A stretch of 64,000 nucleotides of DNA, taken from assembly GCA_034667465.1 (NCBI GenBank), contig JAXDJV010000002.1, positions 682,001 to 746,000 on the forward strand. Direction: 5' to 3'. The translations under genes were made by a program, and so were the position numbers. The notes beneath the pieces were generated by a model. It was given only the letters and a program-made list of their open reading frames with translations. It ran no database searches and was not told where the DNA came from. Below are positions 51,450-58,877 of the stretch, one piece after another. How positions within the stretch are numbered: the first letter of the stretch is position 1; the number at the start of each line of letters is the position of its first letter. This stretch comes from JAOBAU01 sp034667465 (GTDB taxonomy: Bacteria > Acidobacteriota > Thermoanaerobaculia > Gp7-AA8).

Positions 51450-53345
51450 TCAGAGCACGAGGCGCGTGTCGCCGATTCTTTTGGTCACCGCTTCGCGATC
51501 GAACCACTCCAGCAGCGGGATGGCGATCTTCCGTGAGAGTCCGAAATACTCCTTGAACTCGCCGACGTCGATCGTGTCGCCTTTGCGCACCGACATCCGT
51601 TCCTTCGCGGCCGCGAGCGCGTCGCGATGAAGATAGATTCCTTCGCCGAGCCGCACGAGCGATCCCTGCTTCACGAGGAAGCTCACGACGCCTTCGATCA
51701 CCTTCGGCTTTTGCGGAATCGCTTTGATCAGCTCGGAGACCGGCGGCGGCGCGAGCCCCGCTTCCGCGAAACGCGATTCGATGTTGCGCGCCAGCTCGCC
51801 TTCCGCGCCGCCGAGTTTTTTCGAGCGGCCGGGAACGTCGAGCGCGTCGCCTTCCATCGTGATGATCTTTTCGCGCGCGAGATCCTGGAGCAGGAAGTTG
51901 ACGACCGCCGGATCGGCGTGCGGAATGAGCTTCTGCACGAACTCGCCCTTCGGCACGTTCAGCGACATCCGGTTCTGCTGAAAGAAGCGTTGCAGAAACT
52001 CCATCGCCCGCTTGCGAAACGCGGAGATGACGTCGTTGTGGATCCAGCGCCGGTCGCCGGCGTCGGCAACGTTCGGCAGTTTCTTCAGCTGCTGGCGCAG
52101 CGTGTCGATGCGGATTCCGGTGCGCGCCTGCACTTCGGCGAGCGTCAGTCCGCGCAGCCCTTCCAGCTTCGCCATCAGCTCGACGCGTTCGGCGAGCGTT
52201 CCTTCGGCGAGGATCTGCAGCAGTTCGCCGCGAGTGCCGCGACTCAGCTTCGGCAGATGCGCGTCGATGATCACGCCGCCGCCGATCGTGAACGCCGGCG
52301 AGTAGCGGCGGATGACGAAGCGATCGCCGGCCACCGCGACGACCGGTGACTCGAGCCGAATCTGCACGACGGCGCGCTCGCCGGGACGCAGCTCACCTTC
52401 CGTTTCGTCGACGAAACGAATGGTGCCGAGCAGCTCGGAGGCGAGGTGATGAAAACGGATGCGCGTCTGCTCCTTCAGCGGCTTCGCGCCGCCGAACGAA
52501 TCGGTGAGCAGCTCGATCTGCGCGGTGATGACCTGCGACGCGCGCAGCGTGTTCGGCGTGACGACCTGTTGTCCGCGATGGAGATCTTCGAGCGCGATGT
52601 CGGCGAGATTGAGCGACGTCCGTTCGCCGGCTGACGCAAGCTCGCGCGCTTCACCGTGGACCTGAATGTTGCGCGCGCGGCTGCGCATCGCTCCAGGCAT
52701 CACTTCAACATCGCTCTCGAGGTTCAATTGGCCGGAAAATGTTGTTCCGGTGATCACGGAGCCGAAGCCTTTCATCGTGAAGACGCGATCGATCGGCAGC
52801 CGGAAGACGCGCGTGGTGGCATCGCGATCGTCGACTTCGGCGACCGACGCGAGGATCGCGCTGCGCAACTCGTCGAGTCCGGCGCCGGTCGTGGAGCTGA
52901 CCGGCACGATCGGCTTGCCGGCGAGAAAGCTGCCTGCGACCAGCTCTTCGATCTCGAGGCGGACGAGGTCGACGATCTCGGGATCGGCGAGATCGCTCTT
53001 GGTGATGGCGATGACGCCGGTGCGGATGCCGAGGAGCCGGCAGATCGCGAAATGTTCGCGAGTTTGCGGTTTGATCGATTCGTCGGCGGCGACCACGAGC
53101 AGCGCGGAGTCGATCCCGCCGACGCCGGCCAGCATGTTCTTCACGAAACGCTCGTGGCCTGGAACGTCGATGAAGCCGATCTGATAGTCGTCGGTGAACC
53201 AGCTGGCGAAGCCGAGGTCGATGGTGATGCCGCGGCGCTTCTCTTCGGGGAGACGATCGGTATCGATGCCGGTCAGCGCACGAACGAGCGATGTTTTTCC
53301 ATGATCGATGTGGCCGGCGGTGCCGACGACGCGGCGCTTTCTCAT
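51450..53345 (-). CDS. selB: Selenocysteine-specific elongation factor SelB
   Basis: A 631-residue GTPase that delivers selenocysteyl-tRNA to UGA codons next to a SECIS hairpin. G1 is GTAGHIDHGKTSLV, the switch region RRGITIDLGFA, G3 DVPGHERFVKNM and G4 ITKSDLAD. VFTMKGFGSVITGT is a SelB signature in domain 2. The last 240 residues are four winged helices (ELLQILAEGTLAERVELM, GLTLAEVQARTGIRIDTL, and so on), the RNA-binding part absent from EF-Tu. The start ATG 53345 is favoured by TACCAT nine bases upstream; an ATG at 53363 lies against a palindrome. No selA, selC or selD was found here. Confidence 0.95.
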   Translation of the reverse strand: MRKRRVVGTAGHIDHGKTSLVRALTGIDTDRLPEEKRRGITIDLGFASWFTDDYQIGFIDVPGHERFVKNMLAGVGGIDSALLVVAADESIKPQTREHFAICRLLGIRTGVIAITKSDLADPEIVDLVRLEIEELVAGSFLAGKPIVPVSSTTGAGLDELRSAILASVAEVDDRDATTRVFRLPIDRVFTMKGFGSVITGTTFSGQLNLESDVEVMPGAMRSRARNIQVHGEARELASAGERTSLNLADIALEDLHRGQQVVTPNTLRASQVITAQIELLTDSFGGAKPLKEQTRIRFHHLASELLGTIRFVDETEGELRPGERAVVQIRLESPVVAVAGDRFVIRRYSPAFTIGGGVIIDAHLPKLSRGTRGELLQILAEGTLAERVELMAKLEGLRGLTLAEVQARTGIRIDTLRQQLKKLPNVADAGDRRWIHNDVISAFRKRAMEFLQRFFQQNRMSLNVPKGEFVQKLIPHADPAVVNFLLQDLAREKIITMEGDALDVPGRSKKLGGAEGELARNIESRFAEAGLAPPPVSELIKAIPQKPKVIEGVVSFLVKQGSLVRLGEGIYLHRDALAAAKERMSVRKGDTIDVGEFKEYFGLSRKIAIPLLEWFDREAVTKRIGDTRLVL

Positions 53346-53354
53346 GCGGCGCGA

Positions 53355-53360
53355 ATGGTA
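53355..53360 (-). promoter_or_regulatory. -10 element TACCAT of selB
   Basis: On the minus strand TACCAT is nine bases before ATG 53345, with no Shine-Dalgarno sequence. Confidence 0.4.
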
Positions 53361-53363
53361 CAT

Positions 53364-53457
53364 GTCATCCCGAGCGTAGCGAGGGATCCGGGCGGGCGGG
53401 GCGAACGAACAACCACGCGCCCCACCCACCCGGATCCCTCGCTACGCTCGGGATGAC
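53364..53457. repeat. HPERSEGSG-type palindrome
   Basis: GTCATCCCGAGCGTAGCGAG at left and CTCGCTACGCTCGGGATGAC at right. It lies between selB and the DUF72 gene and encodes the last residues and stop of the DUF72 protein. Confidence 0.93.
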
Positions 53458-54281
53458 AGGCGCTCGGGGTATGTCTCATTCAGCGTAGGCGGCACCCGTC
53501 CATCCTGTCCCAGCGACCGCTTCAGCTCCGCGGCATTCACGATGGCCTGGCCGCGAAAGTGATTGTTCGTCACCACGAACGTCTCCTTCTCCTTCGCCAT
53601 CTTTTCGATCCGCTTCGTCCATGGCGCGAGCTCTTCGGGCGAGTAGAGATAGTTGTAGCGCTCCCACGATTCGGCGTGCGCGAACCACTTCTCGTAATTG
53701 CGTCCGTGCAGCCGCGCGTAGGCGACCGGTCCGGTCACGACGTCGGACGGCTTCACCGAATCGCTGAAGAGCGGCTGATCGACGTTCACCCAGGCGACGT
53801 CGTGCTCGCGCAGGAAATCGAAAAAGTCATCGTCCTGAAATGAGGCGTGGCGAACTTCGAGCGCGCGCGGATAGGCATCGAAGGCTTCGAAGAGATCGAC
53901 GAGCTTCACGCGCGACTCCGGCGAGTTGCGAAAGCTCCAGGGAAACTGCAGCAGCACGGCGCCGAGCTTCTTCGCGTCCATGAGCGGATCGAGGTAGTGG
54001 CGAAACGCTTTCACGTCCGCTTCCGCGAGCGCCGCGCTTTCGTGTGTGAAGCCGCGAAAGACTTTCGTCGTGAACTGAAAATCGGGATTCGTCGAGACGC
54101 GCCGCACCCAGCTCTTCGCGTGTGCCGGCGGCGGGATTCGATAGAACGGCGAGTTGATCTCGATGGTGTCGAAGAACGATGAGAGGTACGCGAGGTGATC
54201 GAACTTTCCGCGGTGCGGCGGATAGACGGTTCCTTCCCAGTCTTTGTAGCTCCAGCCGGCCGGTCCGATGCGTACGTTCAT
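53442..54281 (-). CDS. DUF72 TIM-barrel protein
   Basis: A 279-residue protein from ATG 54281 (MNVRIGPAGWSYKDWEGTVYP). The sequence FDTIEINSPFYRIP, FTTKVFRGFTH, GAVLLQFPWSFRNS, ALEVRHASFQDDDFFDFLREHDVAWVNVDQP, YARLHGRNYEKWF and VVTNNHFRGQAIVNAAEL is the DUF72 (YecE) pattern. This is a TIM-barrel of unknown catalytic role. The open frame upstream to 54545 lacks support. The last residues LSSRA and the stop are encoded by the palindrome at 53364-53457. Confidence 0.9.
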   Translation of the reverse strand: MNVRIGPAGWSYKDWEGTVYPPHRGKFDHLAYLSSFFDTIEINSPFYRIPPPAHAKSWVRRVSTNPDFQFTTKVFRGFTHESAALAEADVKAFRHYLDPLMDAKKLGAVLLQFPWSFRNSPESRVKLVDLFEAFDAYPRALEVRHASFQDDDFFDFLREHDVAWVNVDQPLFSDSVKPSDVVTGPVAYARLHGRNYEKWFAHAESWERYNYLYSPEELAPWTKRIEKMAKEKETFVVTNNHFRGQAIVNAAELKRSLGQDGRVPPTLNETYPERLSSRA

Positions 54282-54565
54282 GCGAAGGTCAACACCTTGA
54301 CATCTTATTTTGAGCAGCTGTGGATTCGTTGCTCCGCTTGTCGAATCTATGCTAGAAAGCAGGCTAACGATTACAACTAAACGGCATCCAGGAACAGCAG
54401 GTCCGCGTTCGGGGGCCGTGTTGTATTCGCAGTTGGAAGGGGGTTGATCTTTTCGAGTCCGTCGTACACCCAGGTAGTTTCGCGGGGATGAAGTCGCGGC
54501 ACCCCGCACGTGCTCTGCGCCGCGGCAACGTTCAATCGGTAACAATCTTTAGGAGACAGTGGTCC
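54282..54565 (+). promoter_or_regulatory. Long upstream region of the zinc-ribbon gene
   Basis: About 280 bases between divergent genes without a recognisable gene. It holds a consensus -35 TTGACA near 54297, a TATGCT hexamer near 54341, a CGGGG/CCCCG stem near 54484-54507, and AGGAG at 54551-54555 ten bases before the ATG. A long structured 5' leader is likely, but the exact promoter is not clear. Confidence 0.3.
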
Positions 54566-54886
54566 ATGGATACCTTCAACGACAAAAGCCTCAACTGTGC
54601 CGACTGCGGCCAGGAATTCATCTTCAGCAAGAACGAGCAGGCGTTTTACGCAGAGCGTGGGTTTACGAATGAGCCGAAGCGTTGCAAGAACTGCCGCGAC
54701 AAGCGCAAGACCGCCCGCGACGGAAACGGCGGCGGCGGACGCGATCGCCAGATGGTGAGCGTCACGTGCGATTCGTGCGGTGTCGGAACGGAAGTTCCGT
54801 TCACCCCGGTCAGCGGCAAGCCGGTCTACTGTCGCGATTGCTACAACCAGCGCCGCGCGCAGCCGCGGTCCAACTCCTGGGCCTAG
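54566..54886 (+). CDS. CxxC zinc-ribbon protein
   Basis: A 106-residue protein with three Cys-x2-Cys knuckles and one more pair: LNCADCGQEF near residue 10, RCKNCRDKR near 39, VTCDSCGV near 67 and YCRDCYNQR near 88. They would form two zinc ribbons. The linker is Gly/Arg-rich (ARDGNGGGGRDRQ), as in nucleic-acid-binding proteins, and the end is basic. The family (CxxC-x17-CxxC type) is common in Acidobacteriota and Chloroflexota and is uncharacterised. ATG 54566 has AGGAG upstream. A strong terminator follows. Confidence 0.88.
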   Translation: MDTFNDKSLNCADCGQEFIFSKNEQAFYAERGFTNEPKRCKNCRDKRKTARDGNGGGGRDRQMVSVTCDSCGVGTEVPFTPVSGKPVYCRDCYNQRRAQPRSNSWA

Positions 54887-54913
54887 CACTCAATACAAAC
54901 GATCAACTTCGAG

Positions 54914-54942
54914 ACGGCGGGCTGCATGTGCCCGCCGTTTTT
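54914..54942 (+). terminator. Rho-independent terminator after the zinc-ribbon gene
   Basis: ACGGCGGGC (54914-54922), TGCATGT loop, GCCCGCCGT (54930-54938), then a T tract. Confidence 0.88.
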
Positions 54943-54953
54943 CATTTCTGTTC

Positions 54954-54959
54954 TAGAAT
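54954..54959 (+). promoter_or_regulatory. -10 element TAGAAT of the transsulfuration operon
   Basis: TAGAAT, eight bases (TCGCCGCC), then GTG 54968; no Shine-Dalgarno sequence. It lies 11 bases after the preceding terminator. Confidence 0.55.
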
Positions 54960-54967
54960 TCGCCGCC

Positions 54968-55936
54968 GTGTCCCGCCCGCTTCCGCCCGTCACCGACAAC
55001 ATCCTCGATCTGATCGGCTCCACGCCGATGCTCCGCCTTCGCCACATCGGCGGCGGCGACGATGCCGACATCTTCGTCAAGCTTGAATTTCTCAATCCCG
55101 GCGGCTCGATCAAAGACCGCATCGGCATCGGGATGATCGAGCGCGCTGCGAAGGCCGGCCTGCTCAAACCGGGCGGCACGATCATCGAGCCGACCGCCGG
55201 CAACACCGGCATCGGTCTGGCGCTGGCCGGTCCGCGCATGGGCTACAACGTCATCCTCTGCGTCCCCGAAAACTTCTCGACGGAAAAGCGCGAAGTGATG
55301 CGCGCCCTCGGCGGACGCGTCGAGCTCACCCCGAAAGACCTCGGCATGAAGGGCGCCATCGCGCGCGCCGAAGAGCTGGCGAAAGAAATCCCCAACTCGT
55401 ACATCCCGCAGCAGTTCGCGAATCCGTTCAACACCGAAGCGCATTACGAAACGACCGCGCCCGAAATCTGGGAACAGATGGAAGGCCGCGTCGATGCGTA
55501 CGTCGCCGGCGCCGGGACCGGCGGCACGTTCACCGGCGTCGCGCGCTATCTGCGCGAGCGCAATGCCGATGTCCTCTGCTACGTCGTCGAGCCGCAGGGC
55601 TCGATTCTCAAAGGCGGCGAAGCCGGTCCGCACGAGGTGGAAGGGATCGGCGCCGGCTCGTTCATCCCGCCGGTGCTCGACATGTCGCTGGCCAATGACG
55701 TGATCATGATCGAAGACGAGCCGGCGTTCGCCATGGTGCGCCGCCTCGCGCAGGAAGAAGGCGTGCTCGGCGCGTCATCGGCCGGCGCAAACGTCGCCGC
55801 GGCGCTGGAAGTCGCGCGCAAACTCGGACGCGGCAAGCGCGTCGTCACTCTCATCCCCGACGCCGCGGAGCGCTACATGTCGAAGGGGATTTACACCAAG
55901 TGGGCGAAGCCGGCCGCGCCGGATCACGCCGACTGA
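54968..55936 (+). CDS. PLP-dependent cysteine synthase / cystathionine beta-synthase
   Basis: A 322-residue fold-type II PLP enzyme. NILDLIGSTPMLRL opens it, the PLP lysine is in LNPGGSIKDRIGIGMIE near residue 45, the substrate loop is EPTAGNTGIGLA, and the phosphate loop AGAGTGGTFTGVARYL is near 180. LPS-type ends are replaced by LIPDAAERYMSKGIYTKWAK. Its pairing with a gamma-lyase/synthase-type gene 15 bases downstream suggests a cystathionine beta-synthase role (homocysteine to cysteine), but OASS (cysK) function cannot be excluded. GTG 54968 is chosen from the TAGAAT spacing and homologous starts. Confidence 0.88.
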   Translation: MSRPLPPVTDNILDLIGSTPMLRLRHIGGGDDADIFVKLEFLNPGGSIKDRIGIGMIERAAKAGLLKPGGTIIEPTAGNTGIGLALAGPRMGYNVILCVPENFSTEKREVMRALGGRVELTPKDLGMKGAIARAEELAKEIPNSYIPQQFANPFNTEAHYETTAPEIWEQMEGRVDAYVAGAGTGGTFTGVARYLRERNADVLCYVVEPQGSILKGGEAGPHEVEGIGAGSFIPPVLDMSLANDVIMIEDEPAFAMVRRLAQEEGVLGASSAGANVAAALEVARKLGRGKRVVTLIPDAAERYMSKGIYTKWAKPAAPDHAD

Positions 55937-55951
55937 GCAGAGGACAAACCG

Positions 55952-57091
55952 ATGGGATTCTCGACTGACTGCATCCACGCCGGACAGGAACCGGAGCCGG
56001 AGACCGGCGCCGTAACCGTCCCGATTTTTCAGACGTCCACCTACGTGCAGCCGGAGCTCGGACGGCACAAGGGTTACGAATATGCGCGGACGAAAAATCC
56101 GACGCGCTCCGCGGTTGAAGCGAACCTCGCGGCGCTCGAGCGCGGCAAGCACGGCTTCTGTTTCGCGTCGGGGATGTCGGCGACAGACACGGTCTTTCGG
56201 CTGTTGTCATCAGGCGATCACGTCATCGCCGGCGAGAACATGTACGGCGGTTCGTATCGACTCTTCAGCAAGGTGCTGACGCGTTACGGACTCGAGTTCA
56301 GTTACGTCGACACCGCCAATCTCGATGCGGTGCGTAAAGCGATCCGTCCGAACACGAAGCTCGTGTTCCTCGAGACGCCGACCAATCCGATGATGACGCT
56401 GACCGACATCGCCGCCTGCGCGGAGATCGCGCACGCCGCCGGCGCGCTGGTCGTCGTCGACAACACGTTCTGCTCGCCGTATCTGCAGCGGCCGCTGGAG
56501 CTCGGTGCCGACATCGTCGTCCATTCGACGACGAAGTTTCTCAACGGTCACTCCGATTCGGTCGGCGGCGTCGTGATCCTGAACTCGGATGAGATCGCGG
56601 AGAAGATCGGCTTCCTGCAGAACGCGGTCGGAGCGATCCTCTCGCCGTTCGATTCATGGCTCGTGCTGCGCGGCACGAAAACGCTCGCCGTTCGGATGAA
56701 GCGCCATGAAGAGAACGGCATGGCGATGGCGAACTACATCAGCAACCATCCGAAGGTGAAGAAGATCTATTACCCGGGACTCGCCGACCATCCGCAGCAC
56801 GAGCTGGCGAAGAAGCAGATGAACGGGTTCGGCTCGATGATCTCGTTCGAGCTCGGCTCGCACGAAAACGCGAAGAAGTTTCTCGATCGCGTGCGTCTCT
56901 GCTCGCTCGCCGAATCGCTCGGCGGCGTCGAGACGCTGATCTCGCATCCGGAAACGATGACGCACGCGTCGGTGCCGATCGAAGATCGTAAACGGCTCGG
57001 CATCACGCCGGGGCTCGTGCGGATTTCGGTGGGGATCGAAGACATCGAAGATCTGATCGCTGATGTGGAGAACGCGTTCGAAGGGATCTGA
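55952..57091 (+). CDS. Cystathionine gamma-lyase/gamma-synthase family enzyme
   Basis: A 379-residue PLP enzyme of the Cys/Met metabolism family. FSTDCIHAGQEPEPETGAV, PIFQTSTYVQ, YARTKNPTRSAVEANLAALE and FASGMSATDTVFRLL lead to the PLP lysine in VVHSTTKFLNGHSDSVGG near residue 195. VETLISHPETMTHASVP and LVRISVGIEDIEDLIAD are near the end. Its position directly after a CBS/CysK-like gene suggests reverse transsulfuration. The family does not allow lyase and synthase to be told apart by motif alone. GCAGAGGAC lies before the ATG. Confidence 0.9.
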   Translation: MGFSTDCIHAGQEPEPETGAVTVPIFQTSTYVQPELGRHKGYEYARTKNPTRSAVEANLAALERGKHGFCFASGMSATDTVFRLLSSGDHVIAGENMYGGSYRLFSKVLTRYGLEFSYVDTANLDAVRKAIRPNTKLVFLETPTNPMMTLTDIAACAEIAHAAGALVVVDNTFCSPYLQRPLELGADIVVHSTTKFLNGHSDSVGGVVILNSDEIAEKIGFLQNAVGAILSPFDSWLVLRGTKTLAVRMKRHEENGMAMANYISNHPKVKKIYYPGLADHPQHELAKKQMNGFGSMISFELGSHENAKKFLDRVRLCSLAESLGGVETLISHPETMTHASVPIEDRKRLGITPGLVRISVGIEDIEDLIADVENAFEGI

Positions 57092-57100
57092 GCCGCCAGC

Positions 57101-57106
57101 TACAAT
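57101..57106 (+). promoter_or_regulatory. -10 element TACAAT of plsY
   Basis: TACAAT is nine bases before ATG 57116 and directly abuts an in-frame GTG at 57107, favouring the ATG as the start. Confidence 0.45.
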
Positions 57107-57115
57107 GTGAGATTC

Positions 57116-57769
57116 ATGCTTCCGGCGGCGCTCATCCTTTCGGCGTATCTGATCGGGTCGATCCCGTTCAGTTACCTCGTCGTTCGGATCATCGCCGGCG
57201 CCGACATTCGCAAGCATGGCTCGCGCAATGTCGGGGCGACGAACGTCGCGCGCACCTTCGGCAAAATGCCCGGCATCGTCGCGCTGATGCTCGACATCGC
57301 GAAGGGCTACGCGGCGGTGGCGCTCGCGAAATGGCTGGTGTCGCGGCCTGAGTGGCCGTTGCCTGTCGCGACCGACGCGCTGCCGTGGCATTCGCAGTCG
57401 TTCTGGATCGCGCTCGCCGCGCTGATCGCCGTGCTCGCGCACATGTTTCCGGCGTGGCTCCGCTTTCACGGCGGCAAAGGCGTTGCGACCGCGACCGGTG
57501 CGTTCCTGGCGATGGAACCGATGACGATCGCCGCGGGCGTGATCGTCTTTCTGATCGTCCTCATAGCAACGCGCTTCGTGTCGCTGGCGTCGATGCTCAG
57601 CTCCGCGTCGATCCCGATCTTTCTCCACTACCTCGTGCACGCGCCGTTCTGGTCGGTCGTGCTCAGCATCTTCATCGCCATCGCCATCATCGCGAAGCAT
57701 CACTCGAACATTGCGCGGCTTGTACAGGGGACGGAACGACGAATGGGCGAGCGGCGGGAACCGTCTTGA
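57116..57769 (+). CDS. plsY: Glycerol-3-phosphate acyltransferase PlsY
   Basis: A 217-residue inner-membrane enzyme that acylates glycerol-3-phosphate from acyl-phosphate. The three catalytic motifs are present: YLIGSIPFSYLVVR with DIRKHGSRNVGATNVARTFG near residue 40, HMFPAWLRFHGGKGVATATGA near 115, and a later loop IAKHHSNIARLVQGTERRMG. Five hydrophobic segments fit the known topology. The start ATG 57116 gives the usual opening (LPAALILSAYLIGSIPF). The stop overlaps the gpsA TTG start, joining the two steps of phospholipid precursor synthesis. Confidence 0.94.
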   Translation: MLPAALILSAYLIGSIPFSYLVVRIIAGADIRKHGSRNVGATNVARTFGKMPGIVALMLDIAKGYAAVALAKWLVSRPEWPLPVATDALPWHSQSFWIALAALIAVLAHMFPAWLRFHGGKGVATATGAFLAMEPMTIAAGVIVFLIVLIATRFVSLASMLSSASIPIFLHYLVHAPFWSVVLSIFIAIAIIAKHHSNIARLVQGTERRMGERREPS

Positions 57770-58767
57770 AAATCTCGGTGATCGGCGCCGGCTCGTTCGG
57801 CACGGCGATGGCGACGGTTGCGGCGCGTTCGGGCAACGACGTGCTGCTTTGGGCGCACGATCCGAAAGTCGCGGAAGGGATGCGCGGCGGAAGCGCGAAC
57901 GCGTTCTATCTGCCGAGCATCGCGCTCGAGCCGAACATCCGTCCGACGAACTCGCTCGCGGAAGCGGCGGCGTGGAGCGACACGATGCTGATGGTCGTGC
58001 CGAGCCATCACTACCGCCGCGTGCTGACCGACCTTCGCGCGCACATCACCGGTCCGGTCAACATCGTCTCCGGCACGAAGGGGATCGAGAACCAGACGCT
58101 GGAGCGGATGTCGGAAGTGACCGCGGCCGTGCTCGGCGATTCGCTGGCGACGTTCGCGACGCTCTCGGGTCCGACGTTCGCGCTCGAAACGGCACGCGGC
58201 GATCCAACGGTGGCCGTGGTTGCATCGCACGACGCGGCATTCGCGCAGCTGATCCAGCAGGTGTTCTCGTGCGCGTCGTTTCGTCTTTACAGCACGACCG
58301 ACGTCGTCGGCGTCGAGATCGCCGGCTCGCTGAAGAACGTGATCGCGATCGCCGCCGGCGTCCTCGAAGGTCTCGGCCTCGGCTCCAACACGAACGCCGC
58401 CCTCGTCACGCGCGGTCTCCACGAGATGACCCGGCTCGGCATCGCGCTCGGCGGCCGCCTCGAAACCTTCGCCGGCCTCGCCGGCATGGGCGACCTGGTG
58501 CTGACCTGCACCGGCTCCCTCTCGCGCAACCGCAGCGTCGGCGTCCAGCTCGGCCGCGGCAAAGGACTCGATGAGATCCTCGCCGAAACGCGGTTGATCG
58601 CGGAGGGAGTGAAGACCTCGAAGTCGGCGAAAGAGCTCGCCGAGAAACACGCCATCGAGATGCCGATCACCACCGAGATGTACCGCGTGTTGTACGAGAA
58701 GGAATCGCCCCGCGCCGCGATTCAGCGGCTCATGTCGCGCTCCCTGAAAGCCGAATCCGCGAGGTAA
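57766..58767 (+). CDS. gpsA: Glycerol-3-phosphate dehydrogenase [NAD(P)+]
   Basis: A 333-residue cytosolic enzyme reducing dihydroxyacetone phosphate to glycerol-3-phosphate, the substrate of PlsY. The dinucleotide motif is ISVIGAGSFGTAMA at the N-terminus. NIVSGTKGIENQTLERMSE, SGPTFALETARGDPTVAVVA, the catalytic Lys in VEIAGSLKNVIAIAAGVLEGLGLGSNTNAAL and AGMGDLVLTCTGSLSRNRSVG all match. The start is TTG 57766, overlapping the plsY stop (TTGA); no ATG fits the Rossmann start. The stop lies one base from the inverted repeat at 58765. Confidence 0.95.
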   Translation: MKISVIGAGSFGTAMATVAARSGNDVLLWAHDPKVAEGMRGGSANAFYLPSIALEPNIRPTNSLAEAAAWSDTMLMVVPSHHYRRVLTDLRAHITGPVNIVSGTKGIENQTLERMSEVTAAVLGDSLATFATLSGPTFALETARGDPTVAVVASHDAAFAQLIQQVFSCASFRLYSTTDVVGVEIAGSLKNVIAIAAGVLEGLGLGSNTNAALVTRGLHEMTRLGIALGGRLETFAGLAGMGDLVLTCTGSLSRNRSVGVQLGRGKGLDEILAETRLIAEGVKTSKSAKELAEKHAIEMPITTEMYRVLYEKESPRAAIQRLMSRSLKAESAR

Positions 58768-58877
58768 AGTCAAAGTTGGGGGTCAGATCTGGAAATTTGA
58801 CTTTAGCGTGCTGTTCGCGCCGTCGGTACTATGTTCTAAAGTCAAATTTCCAGATCTGACCCCCAACTTTGACTTTA
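58765..58877. repeat. Perfect 41-bp inverted repeat of the GGGGTCAG type
   Basis: Arms at 58765-58805 and 58837-58877 are exact reverse complements around a 31-base spacer. Each arm itself starts TAAAGTCAAA and ends TTTGACTTTA and contains TTGGGGGTCAGATCTGG. It overlaps the gpsA stop and the 3' end of the glycosyltransferase gene. It resembles non-autonomous palindromes mobilised by REP-associated tyrosine transposases; no transposase is nearby. Confidence 0.9.

Noticed and set aside
10201..53457. Palindrome copies as a CRISPR array
   Set aside because: The copies are far apart, palindromic through their whole length and lack spacers.
54377..54889. 170-residue minus-strand frame overlapping the zinc-ribbon gene
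   Set aside because: It is antisense to a family-matched zinc-ribbon gene with a proper ribosome-binding site and terminator.
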